In this document: piece by piece, positions 53,060-62,104 of the stretch | How the letters are laid out: each line of letters starts with the position of its first letter | How positions within the stretch are numbered: the stretch's first letter is position 1 | NCBI RefSeq assembly: GCF_011752565.1 | Contig: NZ_VWXK01000002.1 | Location: 124,001 to 188,000, forward strand | Direction of reading: 5' to 3' | Length of the DNA: 64,000 nt | Source of the DNA: Pantoea sp. Ap-967 | GTDB lineage: Bacteria > Pseudomonadota > Gammaproteobacteria > Pseudomonadales > Pseudomonadaceae | Notes under the pieces: generated by a model | Databases searched by the model: none | Seen by the model: only the letters and a program-made list of their open reading frames with translations | Told to the model about the DNA's origin: nothing | Program-made: the position numbers and the translations under genes

Positions 53060-53440
53060 ATGCCACGCGGTGACAAAGACAAATATACCGACAAGCAGAA
53101 GCGCAAGGCCCTGCACATCGAGCAATCTTACGAGGACAGGGGCGTCGGCAAGGAGGAAGCCGAAGCACGCGCCTGGGCCACCGTTAACAAACAATCCGGA
53201 GGCGGTGAAAAGCCGGGAGGTGCAGGCAGCAAGACCGCACCGCAGGCGAAAGAGTCTGCACGTTCGGATTCCGCCAAACGTGCTGCAAAATCTCGCCAGG
53301 GGCATTCGCGCACTTCACAGCTGTCGCTGGAATCGCAAACCAAGCAAAGCCTTGTGAAGGAGGCGCGCAGCCAAGGCATCAAGGGGCGTTCAACCATGAA
53401 CAAAGCCCAATTGGTGGAAGCCCTGCGCAAACAGGATTGA
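53060..53440 (+). CDS. Rho-N domain protein (plasmid-stabilisation-like)
   Basis: This 126-residue basic protein has an N-terminal ChaB-like or plasmid-stabilisation-type helix pair (KRKALHIEQSYEDRGVGKEE), a Gly/Lys-rich linker (GGGEKPGGAGSK) and a C-terminal Rho-N-like fold (LVKEARSQGIKGRSTMNKAQ). Such proteins bind nucleic acid weakly. AGGAG lies 9 bases ahead of the ATG; the upstream GTG in the same frame is less likely. It is one of the stress-type small proteins of this region. Confidence 0.8.
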   Translation: MPRGDKDKYTDKQKRKALHIEQSYEDRGVGKEEAEARAWATVNKQSGGGEKPGGAGSKTAPQAKESARSDSAKRAAKSRQGHSRTSQLSLESQTKQSLVKEARSQGIKGRSTMNKAQLVEALRKQD

Positions 53441-53555
53441 CCGAGGCAAAGCTGAGCAGTGCATGCCCCAACCCTGAGCCACTCGTCAATCATGCTGAAC
53501 CCCTCTTTACAGCTGCCGGTCGCTACTGATGAGTGCATGAACGCAGGGGACAACG

Positions 53556-54473
53556 GTGAGCGAGATCCGCATTGGAATTTCCGGTTGGCGCTATGGCCCA
53601 TGGCGCAAGGACTTCTACCCCGAAGGTCTGCGCCAGGACGACGAGCTGGCGTTCGCCTCGCGGGCAGTCAACAGCATCGAAATCAACGGCTCCTTCTACG
53701 CGCTGCAAACCCCGGAGCGCTATGGCAAGTGGCGTGATCAGACACCGCGAGGCTTCGTGTTCGCGGTCAAGGCGCCGCGCTATATCACCCATGTGCGCAG
53801 GCTCCGCGACGTCGACGAGGCGCTTGCCAACTTCTTCGCATCGGGCCCGTTGCTGCTGGGTGACAAACTGGGCCCCTTCCTGTGGCAGTTCCCTCCAAAC
53901 CTGAAATTCGACGCGCCGCGCTTCAGCGACTTTCTGGCCAAGCTACCGCGCGACCGCAAAGCCGCCCGCTGCCTTGCGCGCCAAGCCGCCGAACGCCCGC
54001 AAGGCAACGGTGGCACTGCCGTGCCGGGTAATGCGCGCCTGCGCCACGCCGTGGAGATCCGCCACCCCAGCTTCCTCTGCGACACCTTCATCAACCTGTT
54101 GCGCAAGCACAAGGTTGCCCTGGTGGTCGCCGACAGCGCCGGCAAATGGCCCTGTGTTGAAGAGGTCACGGCCGATTTCGTGTACCTGCGCCTGCATGGC
54201 GATGTCGAGCTGTACAGCAGCGGCTACACGGCCAGCGCGCTGCGCCGCTGGCGCTTGCGCATCCAGGCCTGGGCTGCGGGCGGCCAGCCTGAAGATGCTC
54301 AACGTGTGGGACACCGCACCCCGGTAAGACGCGCCTCCCGTGACGTGTACTGTTACTTCGACAACGACCAGAAAGTCCATGCCCCTTACGATGCCCGCCG
54401 CCTGCTGGACAAGCTAGGTCTTGGCGGCGAGCTGGCTACCGAACCAGGCGTAGAACCGCAGGAGCCGCTATGA
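53556..54473 (+). CDS. DUF72 family protein
   Basis: The 305-residue protein begins SEIRIGISGWRYGPWRKDFY and has the TIM-barrel-like features of DUF72 (FYALQTPERYGKWRDQTP; RHAVEIRHPSFLCDTF). Its GTG start has CAGGGGAC upstream. DUF72 proteins are widespread and their activity is not known with certainty. It overlaps the next gene by 4 bases (ATGA), placing it at the head of the ybhP-clsB-ybhN operon. Confidence 0.9.
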   Translation: MSEIRIGISGWRYGPWRKDFYPEGLRQDDELAFASRAVNSIEINGSFYALQTPERYGKWRDQTPRGFVFAVKAPRYITHVRRLRDVDEALANFFASGPLLLGDKLGPFLWQFPPNLKFDAPRFSDFLAKLPRDRKAARCLARQAAERPQGNGGTAVPGNARLRHAVEIRHPSFLCDTFINLLRKHKVALVVADSAGKWPCVEEVTADFVYLRLHGDVELYSSGYTASALRRWRLRIQAWAAGGQPEDAQRVGHRTPVRRASRDVYCYFDNDQKVHAPYDARRLLDKLGLGGELATEPGVEPQEPL

Positions 54474-55243
54474 ACCGGACACTGCCCGCCCCCCACTGCA
54501 TCATCGACAAGGTCACCGCCGTACATCGCCTGACGGTACTGACCCTGAATGTGCACAAAGGCTTCACCCTGTTCAACCGCCGCTTCATTTTGCCCGAACT
54601 GCGCGAGGCGGTACGCTCGACGGGGGCCGACCTGGTATTTCTCCAGGAGGTACACGGCAGTCATCGGCAACATGCCGAGCGCCATCCGACGTGGCCACAG
54701 ACACCCCAGTACGAGTTTCTCGCCGACAGCATGTGGCCACAGTTCGCCTATGGACGCAATGCAGTCTACCCCCATGGCGACCATGGCAACGCGCTGCTGT
54801 CAAAATTCCCCATCCGTGCCCATGACAACCTGGACGTTTCGGTCCATGGCAACGAAGAGCGGGGCCTGCTGCATTGCCAGCTGGAAGTACCTGGCCATGA
54901 ACAGGTGCACACAGTCTGCGTACACCTGGGCCTGCGCGAAGTGCATCGTCAGCGTCAGGTTGGCCTGCTGCTCGCATTGCTTGACAGCCTGCCGCCGGAT
55001 GAGCCGGTCATCGTCGCCGGCGACTTCAACGACTGGCGTCTGAAAGCGGATGCGCGGCTGTCGGGCCACTTGGTGGAAGCCTTCGGCAAGCCGTCACGCA
55101 GCTTTCCCGCACGCCTGCCGATGCTGCGCCTGGACCGCATCTACCTGCGCAATGCCCATGCTGCCCAGGCACGGGTGTTATCCAGATACCCATGGTCACA
55201 TCTCTCCGACCATGCCCCGCTGGTGGCGCAGGTGACGCTATGA
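54470..55243 (+). CDS. ybhP: Endonuclease/exonuclease/phosphatase family protein (YbhP-like)
   Basis: This 257-residue protein has the EEP motifs in order: LTLNVHKGF, VFLQEVHG, IVAGDFNDWR and SDHAPLVAQ, which build a Mg-dependent phosphodiesterase site. In E. coli ybhP is the first gene of ybhP-clsB-ybhN, and the same order is seen here. It probably acts in phospholipid metabolism or signalling. Both ends overlap neighbours by 4 bases, so the three genes plus DUF72 are translationally coupled. Confidence 0.9.
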   Translation: MNRTLPAPHCIIDKVTAVHRLTVLTLNVHKGFTLFNRRFILPELREAVRSTGADLVFLQEVHGSHRQHAERHPTWPQTPQYEFLADSMWPQFAYGRNAVYPHGDHGNALLSKFPIRAHDNLDVSVHGNEERGLLHCQLEVPGHEQVHTVCVHLGLREVHRQRQVGLLLALLDSLPPDEPVIVAGDFNDWRLKADARLSGHLVEAFGKPSRSFPARLPMLRLDRIYLRNAHAAQARVLSRYPWSHLSDHAPLVAQVTL

Positions 55244-56442
55244 AGCAGCCTTGGTGCAACGGCAACCGCGTCCAGTTGCTGATAAACGGCGAGCAGTACT
55301 ATCCCCGCGTCTTCGAGGCCATGGCCCAGGCACGCGAAGAGATCCTTCTGGAAACCTTCATCATCTACGACGACAAGGTCGGCCACTCCTTGCGCCACGC
55401 CCTGATCGATGCCGCGCGGCGCGGTGTACGGGTCGAGGTGGCGGTGGACGGCTACGGTACCGCCGACCTGCCTGACGAATTCATCACCTCGATGACCGAG
55501 GCTGGCGTACGTTTCCATGCGTTCGATCCGCAACCACGGCTGGTGGGCATGCGCACCAACCTGTTTCGCCGCCTGCACCGCAAGATCGTGGTAATCGACG
55601 GGCAACGCGCCTTCATTGGCGGCATCAATTACAGTGCCGACCACCTGGGTGATTTCGGCCCGCAGGCCAAACAAGACTACGCCGTGGAGGTTGTCGGCCC
55701 GGTGGTGGCCCAGGTGCATGCTTCTTCGTGCCGCATGCTCGCACCGGTGCTGGGTGCTGCCAGCAACGTCAAGCCGGGCGGCATCGCTTCGGGCCCGGCC
55801 AGCGCCGTGCTGGTGGAACGCGACAACCAGCGCCATCGCAACGATATAGAAGCCTGCTACCTGCAGGTTTTTCGCGAAGCAAGGCAACGTATCGTGGTGG
55901 CCAACGCCTACTTCTTCCCCGGCTACCGCTTGCTGCGCGAGCTGCGCAACGCCGCCCGGCGCGGGGTCGAGGTGACGCTGGTCCTACAGGGGCAACCGGA
56001 CATGCGCTGGGTCCGCGCGCTCTCGCGGCTGCTCTACAACTACCTGTTGCGCGACGACGTGCGCATCCATGAGTACTGCCAGCGGCCGCTTCACGGCAAG
56101 GTTGCGTTGGTGGATAAAGACTGGTCCACCGTAGGCTCAAGCAACCTCGACCCGCTGAGCCTGTCGTTCAACCTTGAGGCCAACCTGCTGATCCGCGACC
56201 CTGCGTTCAACGAACACCTGTACCAGCACTTGAGCGAGCTGAGCCGCGACCACTGCAAGACCGTGACGCTGGAGCGCATGGTGCGTGGTTACTGGTGGCG
56301 TGCCCCGCTGATCTTCCTGGGTTTCCACATCACGCGCTATTTCCCGGGGATCGCCGGCTGGTTTCCGGCGCACCGGCAGCGCCTGCAGTCGCTGCAAGCC
56401 GACGGCGAGGCTCCGGCCGACTACCACGAGGGCAAGACCTGA
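55240..56442 (+). CDS. clsB: Cardiolipin synthase ClsB
   Basis: The 400-residue protein has two phospholipase-D HKD motifs: HRKIVVIDGQRAFIGGIN and HGKVALVDKDWSTVGSSN. ClsB joins phosphatidylglycerol molecules into cardiolipin, and in E. coli can also make phosphatidylglycerol from phosphatidylethanolamine and glycerol. The ATG at 55240 overlaps the ybhP stop by 4 bases; the longer frame runs through ybhP. The C-terminal GYWWRAPLIFLGFHITRYFP is a membrane-associated helix. Confidence 0.93.
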   Translation: MKQPWCNGNRVQLLINGEQYYPRVFEAMAQAREEILLETFIIYDDKVGHSLRHALIDAARRGVRVEVAVDGYGTADLPDEFITSMTEAGVRFHAFDPQPRLVGMRTNLFRRLHRKIVVIDGQRAFIGGINYSADHLGDFGPQAKQDYAVEVVGPVVAQVHASSCRMLAPVLGAASNVKPGGIASGPASAVLVERDNQRHRNDIEACYLQVFREARQRIVVANAYFFPGYRLLRELRNAARRGVEVTLVLQGQPDMRWVRALSRLLYNYLLRDDVRIHEYCQRPLHGKVALVDKDWSTVGSSNLDPLSLSFNLEANLLIRDPAFNEHLYQHLSELSRDHCKTVTLERMVRGYWWRAPLIFLGFHITRYFPGIAGWFPAHRQRLQSLQADGEAPADYHEGKT

Positions 56443-57374
56443 TGGCCACCTCACACTGGATGACCTGGGGCAAGCCCTTGCTGACCGTGCTGTTCCTGGT
56501 GTTGATACCGGTACTGCTGGTCACCCTGGCGCGTAACCTGGACTGGAATGAAGTGCGCCAGTCACTGCTGGCCTACCGGCCCTCAACCCTGGCCTTGGGG
56601 CTGCTGCTGGCCCTGTGCAGCTATCTGGTATTCGCCAGTTACGACCTGCTCGCCCGCGCCTATACCGGTCACCGCTTGCCGGCCCGCCAGGTACTGCCGG
56701 TAGCGTTCGTCTGCTATGCGTTCAACCTCAACTTCACCACCTGGGTCGGCGGTGTGGCCCTGCGTTATCGCCTGTACAGCCGGCTGGGCCTGGATACCCC
56801 GACCATCACCCGCATCCTCACCTTGGGGCTGTTGACCAACTGGATGGGCTACCTGCTGCTGGCCGGCACGGTATTCGCCCTGGGCCTGGTCAAGCTGCCG
56901 CAAAGCTGGGCGGTGGGTGCCAGCGGCCTGCGCCTGATCGGCGTATTGATGGTGGCAGTGGCATTGGCTTACCTGTGCGCGTGTGCCTTCGCCAAGCGGC
57001 GCACGTGGGTGCTGCGCGGCCACGAAGTCACCCTGCCGAGCCTGCGTATGGCGCTGTGCCAAGTGGCCTTGGGCGCAAGCAACTGGGCGCTGATGGCAGC
57101 GCTGATCCACTTGTTGCTTCCGCTCGAGCTGTTCTATCCCTCGGTGCTAGGTGTGTTGCTGATAAGTTGCGTCGCCGGGGTGGTCGCCCACATTCCCGCC
57201 GGGCTCGGCGTGCTGGAAGCCGTATTCCTGGCGCTGCTCCACGGCCAGCTCGGCCAAGGCACCCTGATCGCCGCGCTGCTGGGCTATCGAACGTTGTACT
57301 ACCTGATCCCGCTGCTGTTGGCGGTGGTTACCTACCTGATCCTCGAGAAGCGCGCCAAGGCCTTGCGCCAATAG
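56442..57374 (+). CDS. ybhN: YbhN-like membrane protein (lysylphosphatidylglycerol synthase TM family)
   Basis: This 310-residue protein has about eight hydrophobic helices and the family motif FNLNFTTWVGGVALRYRLYSRLGL, with VVAHIPAGLGVLEAVFL near the C-terminus. It lacks the soluble aminoacyl-transferase domain of MprF, so it is a flippase-like membrane part only. It shares one base with clsB and probably moves or presents lipids. It is the operon's last gene. Confidence 0.92.
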   Translation: MATSHWMTWGKPLLTVLFLVLIPVLLVTLARNLDWNEVRQSLLAYRPSTLALGLLLALCSYLVFASYDLLARAYTGHRLPARQVLPVAFVCYAFNLNFTTWVGGVALRYRLYSRLGLDTPTITRILTLGLLTNWMGYLLLAGTVFALGLVKLPQSWAVGASGLRLIGVLMVAVALAYLCACAFAKRRTWVLRGHEVTLPSLRMALCQVALGASNWALMAALIHLLLPLELFYPSVLGVLLISCVAGVVAHIPAGLGVLEAVFLALLHGQLGQGTLIAALLGYRTLYYLIPLLLAVVTYLILEKRAKALRQ

Positions 57375-57813
57375 GCCGGGCCAGCCCTCGACAAGCGCTG
57401 ACGGGCCTGCGTGCCCGGGAGGTACAGTGTTGGCAGCTGCATCGCGCTATTGACCCGGAAACCAAACCCATTGAGTACGTAAATCAAACCACAGGCGTGC
57501 CGGGTGGGTTTCCATATAATTCAACGGCCTCCTGCCTCTCCCGTCGCATGTATACAACTATCTGGCCTTATGGCGAAATCGGATCACTCGCCGGGTACGT
57601 TTCGTCCAGCGCATTAGCGCTGCTCGTTCATCTCGTCTTCCTCAGTTCGTCATTGTGGCCGCAAAATAGGTATCAACTGAAATTCTACGTTTCGTCACTT
57701 CACGTCGTTCCGCTGCGCTTATCTCGTTCGCCGGTCACACTGACGAAATGTAAAAAAAGATTTCAGCGCTTCGCTGTGGTCAGAGTTTCTAGACAGCGGT
57801 GGAGATGCAAAAA
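57375..57813. other. 439-base AT-rich intergenic region with TTCGTC motifs
   Basis: No convincing gene lies here. Composition changes sharply after about 57470. The hexamer TTCGTC and near copies recur (TTTCGTCC, AGTTCGTCA, TTTCGTCA), and an imperfect 12-base inverted repeat (57686-57697 and 57741-57752) can pair around TTTCGTCA/TGACGAAA. AAAAAAAG follows. A small RNA, an old insertion scar or a leader for the permease gene are all possible. Confidence 0.4.
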
Positions 57814-58230
57814 ATGAAATTCGCACAATTTTGCCAATGGCTATCCAATCACGCGGGCAAGCCAAGTACTTTCGTGATCGCCATGGTGTTGATCGCCATG
57901 TGGGCAGCCTCCGGGCCCTGGTTCCACTACAACGATACCTGGCAGCTCATCGTCAACACATCCACCACCATCATCACGTTCCTCATGGTGTTCCTCATCC
58001 AGAACACCCAAAATCGTGATAACGACATCATCCATGTGAAGCTGGACGAGCTGATCAGGGCAACCAAATCGGCACACCAGTCGGTGCTCGATCTCGAAGT
58101 GCTCGACAGTCAGCAAATTCATAAGCTACGCAAGCACTACCAAACCATGGGCAGCCAGTGCGAAACCCATACTGAAACGCCCGCCGAGCAGCTGGCGGAG
58201 GATGCGGCCCGTTTCAATCAGCAGCGGTAA
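57814..58230 (+). CDS. Low-affinity iron permease family protein
   Basis: The 138-residue protein has two membrane helices (FVIAMVLIAMWAASGPW and LIVNTSTTIITFLMVFLI) and the motif IQNTQNRDNDIIHVKLDELI typical of the low-affinity iron permease family. Despite the name, bacterial members are not proven iron transporters. The ATG at 57814 has GGTGGAG nine bases before it; an ATG at 57805 is the alternative. The C-terminal 45 residues are acidic and soluble. Confidence 0.85.
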   Translation: MKFAQFCQWLSNHAGKPSTFVIAMVLIAMWAASGPWFHYNDTWQLIVNTSTTIITFLMVFLIQNTQNRDNDIIHVKLDELIRATKSAHQSVLDLEVLDSQQIHKLRKHYQTMGSQCETHTETPAEQLAEDAARFNQQR

Positions 58231-58254
58231 ATCAGTCACGTGCACCAAGCTGAC

Positions 58255-58362
58255 TCAACCCTTTGCACGGCGCGGATCCGCAGGGCATGGATAGATACGC
58301 TCGTCCTCAAGGGTACTGTCGGCCTTGTAAATCATTACCGAAGCGGTTTTGCCGTCAACCAT
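58255..58362 (-). CDS. Possible 35-residue protein
   Basis: A small ORF with AAGGAG six bases before its ATG encodes a short hydrophilic peptide that begins MVDGKTASVMIYK. No family recognised. It is convergent with the iron-permease-like gene and next to other small stress-type ORFs. Confidence 0.45.
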   Translation of the reverse strand: MVDGKTASVMIYKADSTLEDERIYPCPADPRRAKG

Positions 58363-58378
58363 CACATGCTCCTTCTAC

Positions 58379-58537
58379 TCAGAGAGATTGGCCATCGTCG
58401 TCGATGTCTTCCTCAACGTCTGCGGCATCCGTGGCATCAGCGTCATTCAAAGGCGGTGAGGTAGGTTTTTCCGGATCGTTGATGAAAGGCACATCACTCG
58501 GCCCGTGCTCCTCGTGACCTTCAGTCTTTGGTTGCAT
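58379..58537 (-). CDS. Small acidic protein
   Basis: This 52-residue very acidic protein starts MQPKTEGHEEHGPSDVPF with GGAGG upstream and ends in an Asp-rich tail (VEEDIDDDGQSL). It is surely disordered. Similar small acidic proteins often appear next to stress genes in Pseudomonas; its role is unknown. Confidence 0.65.
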   Translation of the reverse strand: MQPKTEGHEEHGPSDVPFINDPEKPTSPPLNDADATDAADVEEDIDDDGQSL

Positions 58538-58574
58538 AGCGAAGCCTCCAGTGAACTGGGTCAGCTGTAGGCCG

Positions 58575-58868
58575 CTAACCGCCCACACCCTTCCCCGAAA
58601 ATTGTTCAACAGCAATAGGCGGTGCAATGAACTCCGGGCCATCGCCTGCCAATCGCCACTTCACATTCGCGATCCCGTAGCGCTCGGCCACGGGCCGGCT
58701 GACCATCTTGATGTTCTGCTGACAGAATCTTGGAATGATGCCAACCCCTGCGTCGCAGCTTGCCCAATGCCAGGCAACGGCGTTGTCCATTTTTTCCAAA
58801 CGGATGATGAACGATCGGCTTTCGCCATGGAGCGTGTAGTCGATTACGTAGAGTTGCTGTCCAGCCAC
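58575..58868 (-). CDS. Small hypothetical protein (DUF6555-like)
   Basis: The 97-residue protein begins AGQQLYVIDYTLHGESRSFI and contains HWASCDAGVGIIP and KMVSRPVAERYGI. It resembles the small Pseudomonas DUF6555 family as I remember it; the assignment is tentative. The GTG start has AAGGGAG at 9 bases. It precedes the acidic small ORF on the same strand by 37 bases. Confidence 0.7.
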   Translation of the reverse strand: MAGQQLYVIDYTLHGESRSFIIRLEKMDNAVAWHWASCDAGVGIIPRFCQQNIKMVSRPVAERYGIANVKWRLAGDGPEFIAPPIAVEQFSGKGVGG

Positions 58869-59067
58869 GTGAGTCTCTCCCTTTTACTCATGCGTCTGTG
58901 AGAAGAGCTGGACGAGAAAATTCAATTGAAAAGCCAGGCGGCAAAATACGACGTGAAAAAAGCAAGCGCGCCTGCGAGTGAGATATTGCTACCCATTGGT
59001 CAGTCTTTCGGAACAGGCCTGTTCTATTCAACCTCCATCGCTACACCAGCAGATGGAGGTCGTGCTC

Positions 59068-59514
59068 ATGATTGATCCCAAAACAGGTATGGAAGCCGGT
59101 GAGCGTTACGCGGTAGAGAACGTCGAACGCGCTCACCAGTTTCCAGGTTTCTTCCTTGATGGAAAATACTTTCTCGGTCCCGAGCGACTCACTGCCGTTG
59201 GCTGGCTGGAGGGCAAGCGTTTCATATACGACAACCTTGATGCTACAGGCGAACCGATTTTCCCGGGTCGCGCGGCAGGAAACATCGAAGACCTGACGCT
59301 GACCTTGGTGGATGGCACGGCATTGAAGCTGTCCAGACTGGAAGTGAGTGCCATAGCCGAGGACATCAATGCAGAGGATCAACCGGCTACGGGATTCAAC
59401 CGTAATCCCGAGACGGTGGGCGGCCTCGCGCTAACCCGTAAAGACAGGATACCGCTTTTGCTGAGCGCGGCTGTGATCGGTTTCCTCGCCGGGTTTGTAA
59501 TCACCCATGCATAA
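59068..59514 (+). CDS. Hypothetical protein with C-terminal membrane anchor
   Basis: This 148-residue protein starts MIDPKTGMEAGERYAVENVE (GGAGGT seven bases upstream) and has a soluble beta-rich N-terminal part followed by a single C-terminal membrane helix (IPLLLSAAVIGFLAGFVI), so it is tail-anchored in the inner membrane. No family was recognised. An upstream in-frame ATG (59053) reads through the RBS. Confidence 0.7.
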   Translation: MIDPKTGMEAGERYAVENVERAHQFPGFFLDGKYFLGPERLTAVGWLEGKRFIYDNLDATGEPIFPGRAAGNIEDLTLTLVDGTALKLSRLEVSAIAEDINAEDQPATGFNRNPETVGGLALTRKDRIPLLLSAAVIGFLAGFVITHA

Positions 59515-59601
59515 CACAGGCGCCACTGAAGCGTCGTCTTTTGAACTTTGCGCCTGCCACTGGCCTCCCCTTTCATGTCTATCGAAAACGGAGATTCAAC
59601 G

Positions 59602-60141
59602 ATGAGTGCACAATTGAGCGGCAAACGTGTGGCCTTCCTGGTCACCGATGGTTTTGAACAGATCGAACTGACCGGCCCGCGTGAAGCCTTGGAAAAAAAT
59701 GGCGCCGTGGTCGACATCTTGAGTGATAAGGAAGGGACTGTACGCGGCTGGAACCATGACAAGCCCGCCGACGAATTTGCCGTGGATGCGACATTCGACA
59801 GTGCCCACCTGGATCTCTATGACGCCATTGTGCTGCCGGGCGGTGTGCAGAATTCCGACACCATTCGGCTGATACCCGGCGCTCAGAAGCTGGTGAAAAG
59901 CCACAACTCGGCAAGCAAGCCATTGGCGGTCATCTGCCACGGTGGCTGGCTGCTGGTGTCCACCGGCCTGGCCCAGGGCAAGCGGATGACCAGCTACAAG
60001 ACGCTGCAGGACGATATTCGCAATGCAGGCGGTAACTGGGTTGATGAAGAAGTCGTGGTGGATGGCAACCTGATCACCAGCCGCAAACCTGACGATATCC
60101 CCGCCTTCAACGAACAGTTGATCAAAGCGCTGGCTGGCTGA
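59602..60141 (+). CDS. DJ-1/PfpI family protein
   Basis: The 179-residue protein is a type 1 glutamine amidotransferase-like DJ-1/PfpI member with the nucleophile cysteine in PLAVICHGGWLLVSTG and the glutamate near TDGFEQIELTGPREAL. Family members act as proteases or, in the YhbO/YajL group, repair glycated proteins. CGGAG precedes the ATG at 59602; the longer frame is unsupported. It sits in a stress-type cluster, fitting a protective role. Confidence 0.92.
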   Translation: MSAQLSGKRVAFLVTDGFEQIELTGPREALEKNGAVVDILSDKEGTVRGWNHDKPADEFAVDATFDSAHLDLYDAIVLPGGVQNSDTIRLIPGAQKLVKSHNSASKPLAVICHGGWLLVSTGLAQGKRMTSYKTLQDDIRNAGGNWVDEEVVVDGNLITSRKPDDIPAFNEQLIKALAG

Positions 60142-60159
60142 CCCTTTTCTCTGCACATC

Positions 60160-60184
60160 GGCCCCCTTTCGTGGGGGCCGTACT
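60160..60184 (+). terminator. Putative terminator of the PfpI gene
   Basis: GGCCCCC and GGGGGCC form a strong 7-base stem around TTTCGT, followed by GTACTTT rather than a pure T-run. It lies 18 bases after the gene. Confidence 0.6.
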
Positions 60185-60203
60185 TTCGCCGGGTGAGGCG
60201 TTA

Positions 60204-60728
60204 TCACGCCAATTGGATGTACACCGAGTAGCTCCCCAACAGCAACCAGAACACCAGGAAGATCCACGGTGTCCGTAGCGAAAACAGCAGCGACTTTCGA
60301 TGCCCTGCCCGGGAAGTCTCAGCTTCGCAGAAAAGAGGCGACTCGTCGTAAGCCAGTCCCATCATGGGCTCACTCTGTAGCAAGTGACTTTGCTTCAGTT
60401 GCCAGTGATCGATGATGTTGTAGGCAGCTCGGATGCCAGGCCATGCGTTGAGCGAGCTCAGCACACCCAGCAGGGCGAGGAACGCTGGCACGATCAGCGT
60501 GAACATTTCTCCCCATCCTTGGTTGAGGTTGCCCATGGAGGACACGAAGGCGATGACCAGAAAGGACTGGGCAGCCAGGTAGGCGTCGGTACGGTTGGCC
60601 AGAATGCTGGTTTCGTACTGGATCTCACGCCGGTAGAAGTCCAGACGTTCTTTGGGAGAGCCGAACATCCTGGCGTTGTGTTCGCTGATTTCATGCTCCG
60701 GGGTCGCGGGGGTAATGATTCGAGGCAC
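60204..60728 (-). CDS. Inner-membrane hypothetical protein
   Basis: With the GTG at 60728 (AGGAGGAACAG upstream) the product has 174 residues, with three hydrophobic segments (SFLVIAFVSSMGN, MFTLIVPAFLALLGVLSSL, WIFLVFWLLLGSYSVYI). The longer ORF gives an implausible N-terminus. The soluble N-terminal part (EHEISEHNARMFGSPKERLD) is cytoplasmic. No family recognised. It is divergent from the SDR gene (gap 196 bases). Confidence 0.75.
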   Translation of the reverse strand: MPRIITPATPEHEISEHNARMFGSPKERLDFYRREIQYETSILANRTDAYLAAQSFLVIAFVSSMGNLNQGWGEMFTLIVPAFLALLGVLSSLNAWPGIRAAYNIIDHWQLKQSHLLQSEPMMGLAYDESPLFCEAETSRAGHRKSLLFSLRTPWIFLVFWLLLGSYSVYIQLA

Positions 60729-60924
60729 CTGTTCCTCCTGTAATACGGCTCCCGGCGAGAAGAGCGCGAGGAGGTCAGTTCGGTAGAACAAACGATGCCA
60801 CCTGAAATTCAATTCGCATTCGAGTAGAGCACCGCTCGTCGTGCCGGGTGCACATTCAATCCAACGCACAGGCATCCGATGCTTCGAAACGGTAAGAGCG
60901 TTCTCAACTGCAGGAGCTTCTACC

Positions 60925-61782
60925 ATGCGCGATTTCCCTACTCCGCCCTTTCCGTCCCAGTCACAAAGCGTCCCCGGTTCACAACGCAAGATGGAGCCTT
61001 ACCCAGACTGTGGTGAGCAGTCGTATACCGGCCACAATCGCCTTGAGGGCAAGATTGCGCTGATCACCGGTGCTGACAGTGGCATCGGGCGAGCCGTCGC
61101 CATCGTCTATGCCCGCGAGGGTGCTGACGTTGCCATCGCCTATCTCAATGAGCATGAAGACGCGCAGGAAACTGCACGCTGGGTAGAAGCAGCGGGCCGA
61201 CAATGTCTACTGCTGCCCGGCGACCTGGCGCAGAAACAACACTGCCACGACATCGTCGAAGAGACCGTAAAACAGTTCGGGCGCATCGACATCCTGGTCA
61301 ACAACGCAGCCTTCCAGATGGCGCATGAGACCTTGGAAGAAATTGACGATGATGAATGGGTAAAAACCTTCGACACCAACATCACGGCTATCTTCAGGAT
61401 CTGCAAGGCAGCCCTGCCTTCCATGCCAAAGGGCAGCTCAATCATCAACACGAGCTCGGTCAACTCCGATGATCCATCGCCAAGCTTGCTGGCCTATGCC
61501 GCGACCAAGGGTGCAATCGCCAACTTCACGGCGGGCCTGGCTCAGTTGCTAGGGAAGAAGGGAATCAGGGTCAACAGCGTTGCGCCTGGCCCCATCTGGA
61601 CGCCTTTGATCCCGGCTACCATGCCCGATGAGGCCGTCAAGAACTTTGGCTCCAGCTACCCCATGGGACGTCCAGGACAGCCAGTGGAGGTCGCCCCGAT
61701 CTATGTGCTGCTTGGCTCTGATGAGGCCAGTTACATCAGTGGTTCACGCTACGCTGTCACCGGTGGAAAACCGATCCTTTGA
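60925..61782 (+). CDS. SDR family oxidoreductase (YghA/general stress protein type)
   Basis: The 285-residue protein has the extra N-terminal segment of YghA-like SDRs (PYPDCGEQSYTGHNRLEGK) before the cofactor motif TGADSGIGRA, the NNAAF motif, catalytic serine in NTSSVNSDDPS and the YAATK pair. CAGGAG precedes the ATG at 60925. Such enzymes reduce carbonyls and are induced by stress, and are common in regions like this. A hairpin (GAGGTTCGCC / GGCGAGCCTC, one mismatch, 61790-61814) follows without a T-run. Confidence 0.9.
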   Translation: MRDFPTPPFPSQSQSVPGSQRKMEPYPDCGEQSYTGHNRLEGKIALITGADSGIGRAVAIVYAREGADVAIAYLNEHEDAQETARWVEAAGRQCLLLPGDLAQKQHCHDIVEETVKQFGRIDILVNNAAFQMAHETLEEIDDDEWVKTFDTNITAIFRICKAALPSMPKGSSIINTSSVNSDDPSPSLLAYAATKGAIANFTAGLAQLLGKKGIRVNSVAPGPIWTPLIPATMPDEAVKNFGSSYPMGRPGQPVEVAPIYVLLGSDEASYISGSRYAVTGGKPIL

Positions 61783-61837
61783 CGAAAAAGAGGTTCGCCC
61801 AAAAGGCGAGCCTCAGTCCAGATCCTAGAAACGGAAA

Positions 61838-62002
61838 TCAGGTTTTTTTTCGTTGCCCGTGCTCACGTGCTGTTTTCTGCGCCGTAGAGTCATGAGATGT
61901 ACCGGTCGAACCATCCGGACGATGAGCATCGTTATCTCGCTCCTCTTCGCCATCAGACTTCGATTGTGAACCTGGCTTCTTCTGTTGGACTTCTTTCGTC
62001 AT
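61838..62002 (-). CDS. Small disordered protein
   Basis: A 54-residue ORF with AGGAG ahead of its ATG encodes a polar, charged peptide starting MTKEVQQKKPGSQSKSDGEE and ending HGQRKKT. It is fully hydrophilic and surely disordered. Comparable small proteins lie nearby. Function unknown. Confidence 0.65.
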   Translation of the reverse strand: MTKEVQQKKPGSQSKSDGEEERDNDAHRPDGSTGTSHDSTAQKTAREHGQRKKT

Positions 62003-62104
62003 GCTGCTCTCCTACCCTTTACTGTGTTCCGGTGAGGTCGGCCCGGTGCGGCGCTTGATGCCACGAGGCCCGGCCACGCGCCTGAGGGCCAGTGATACCG
62101 CCGA

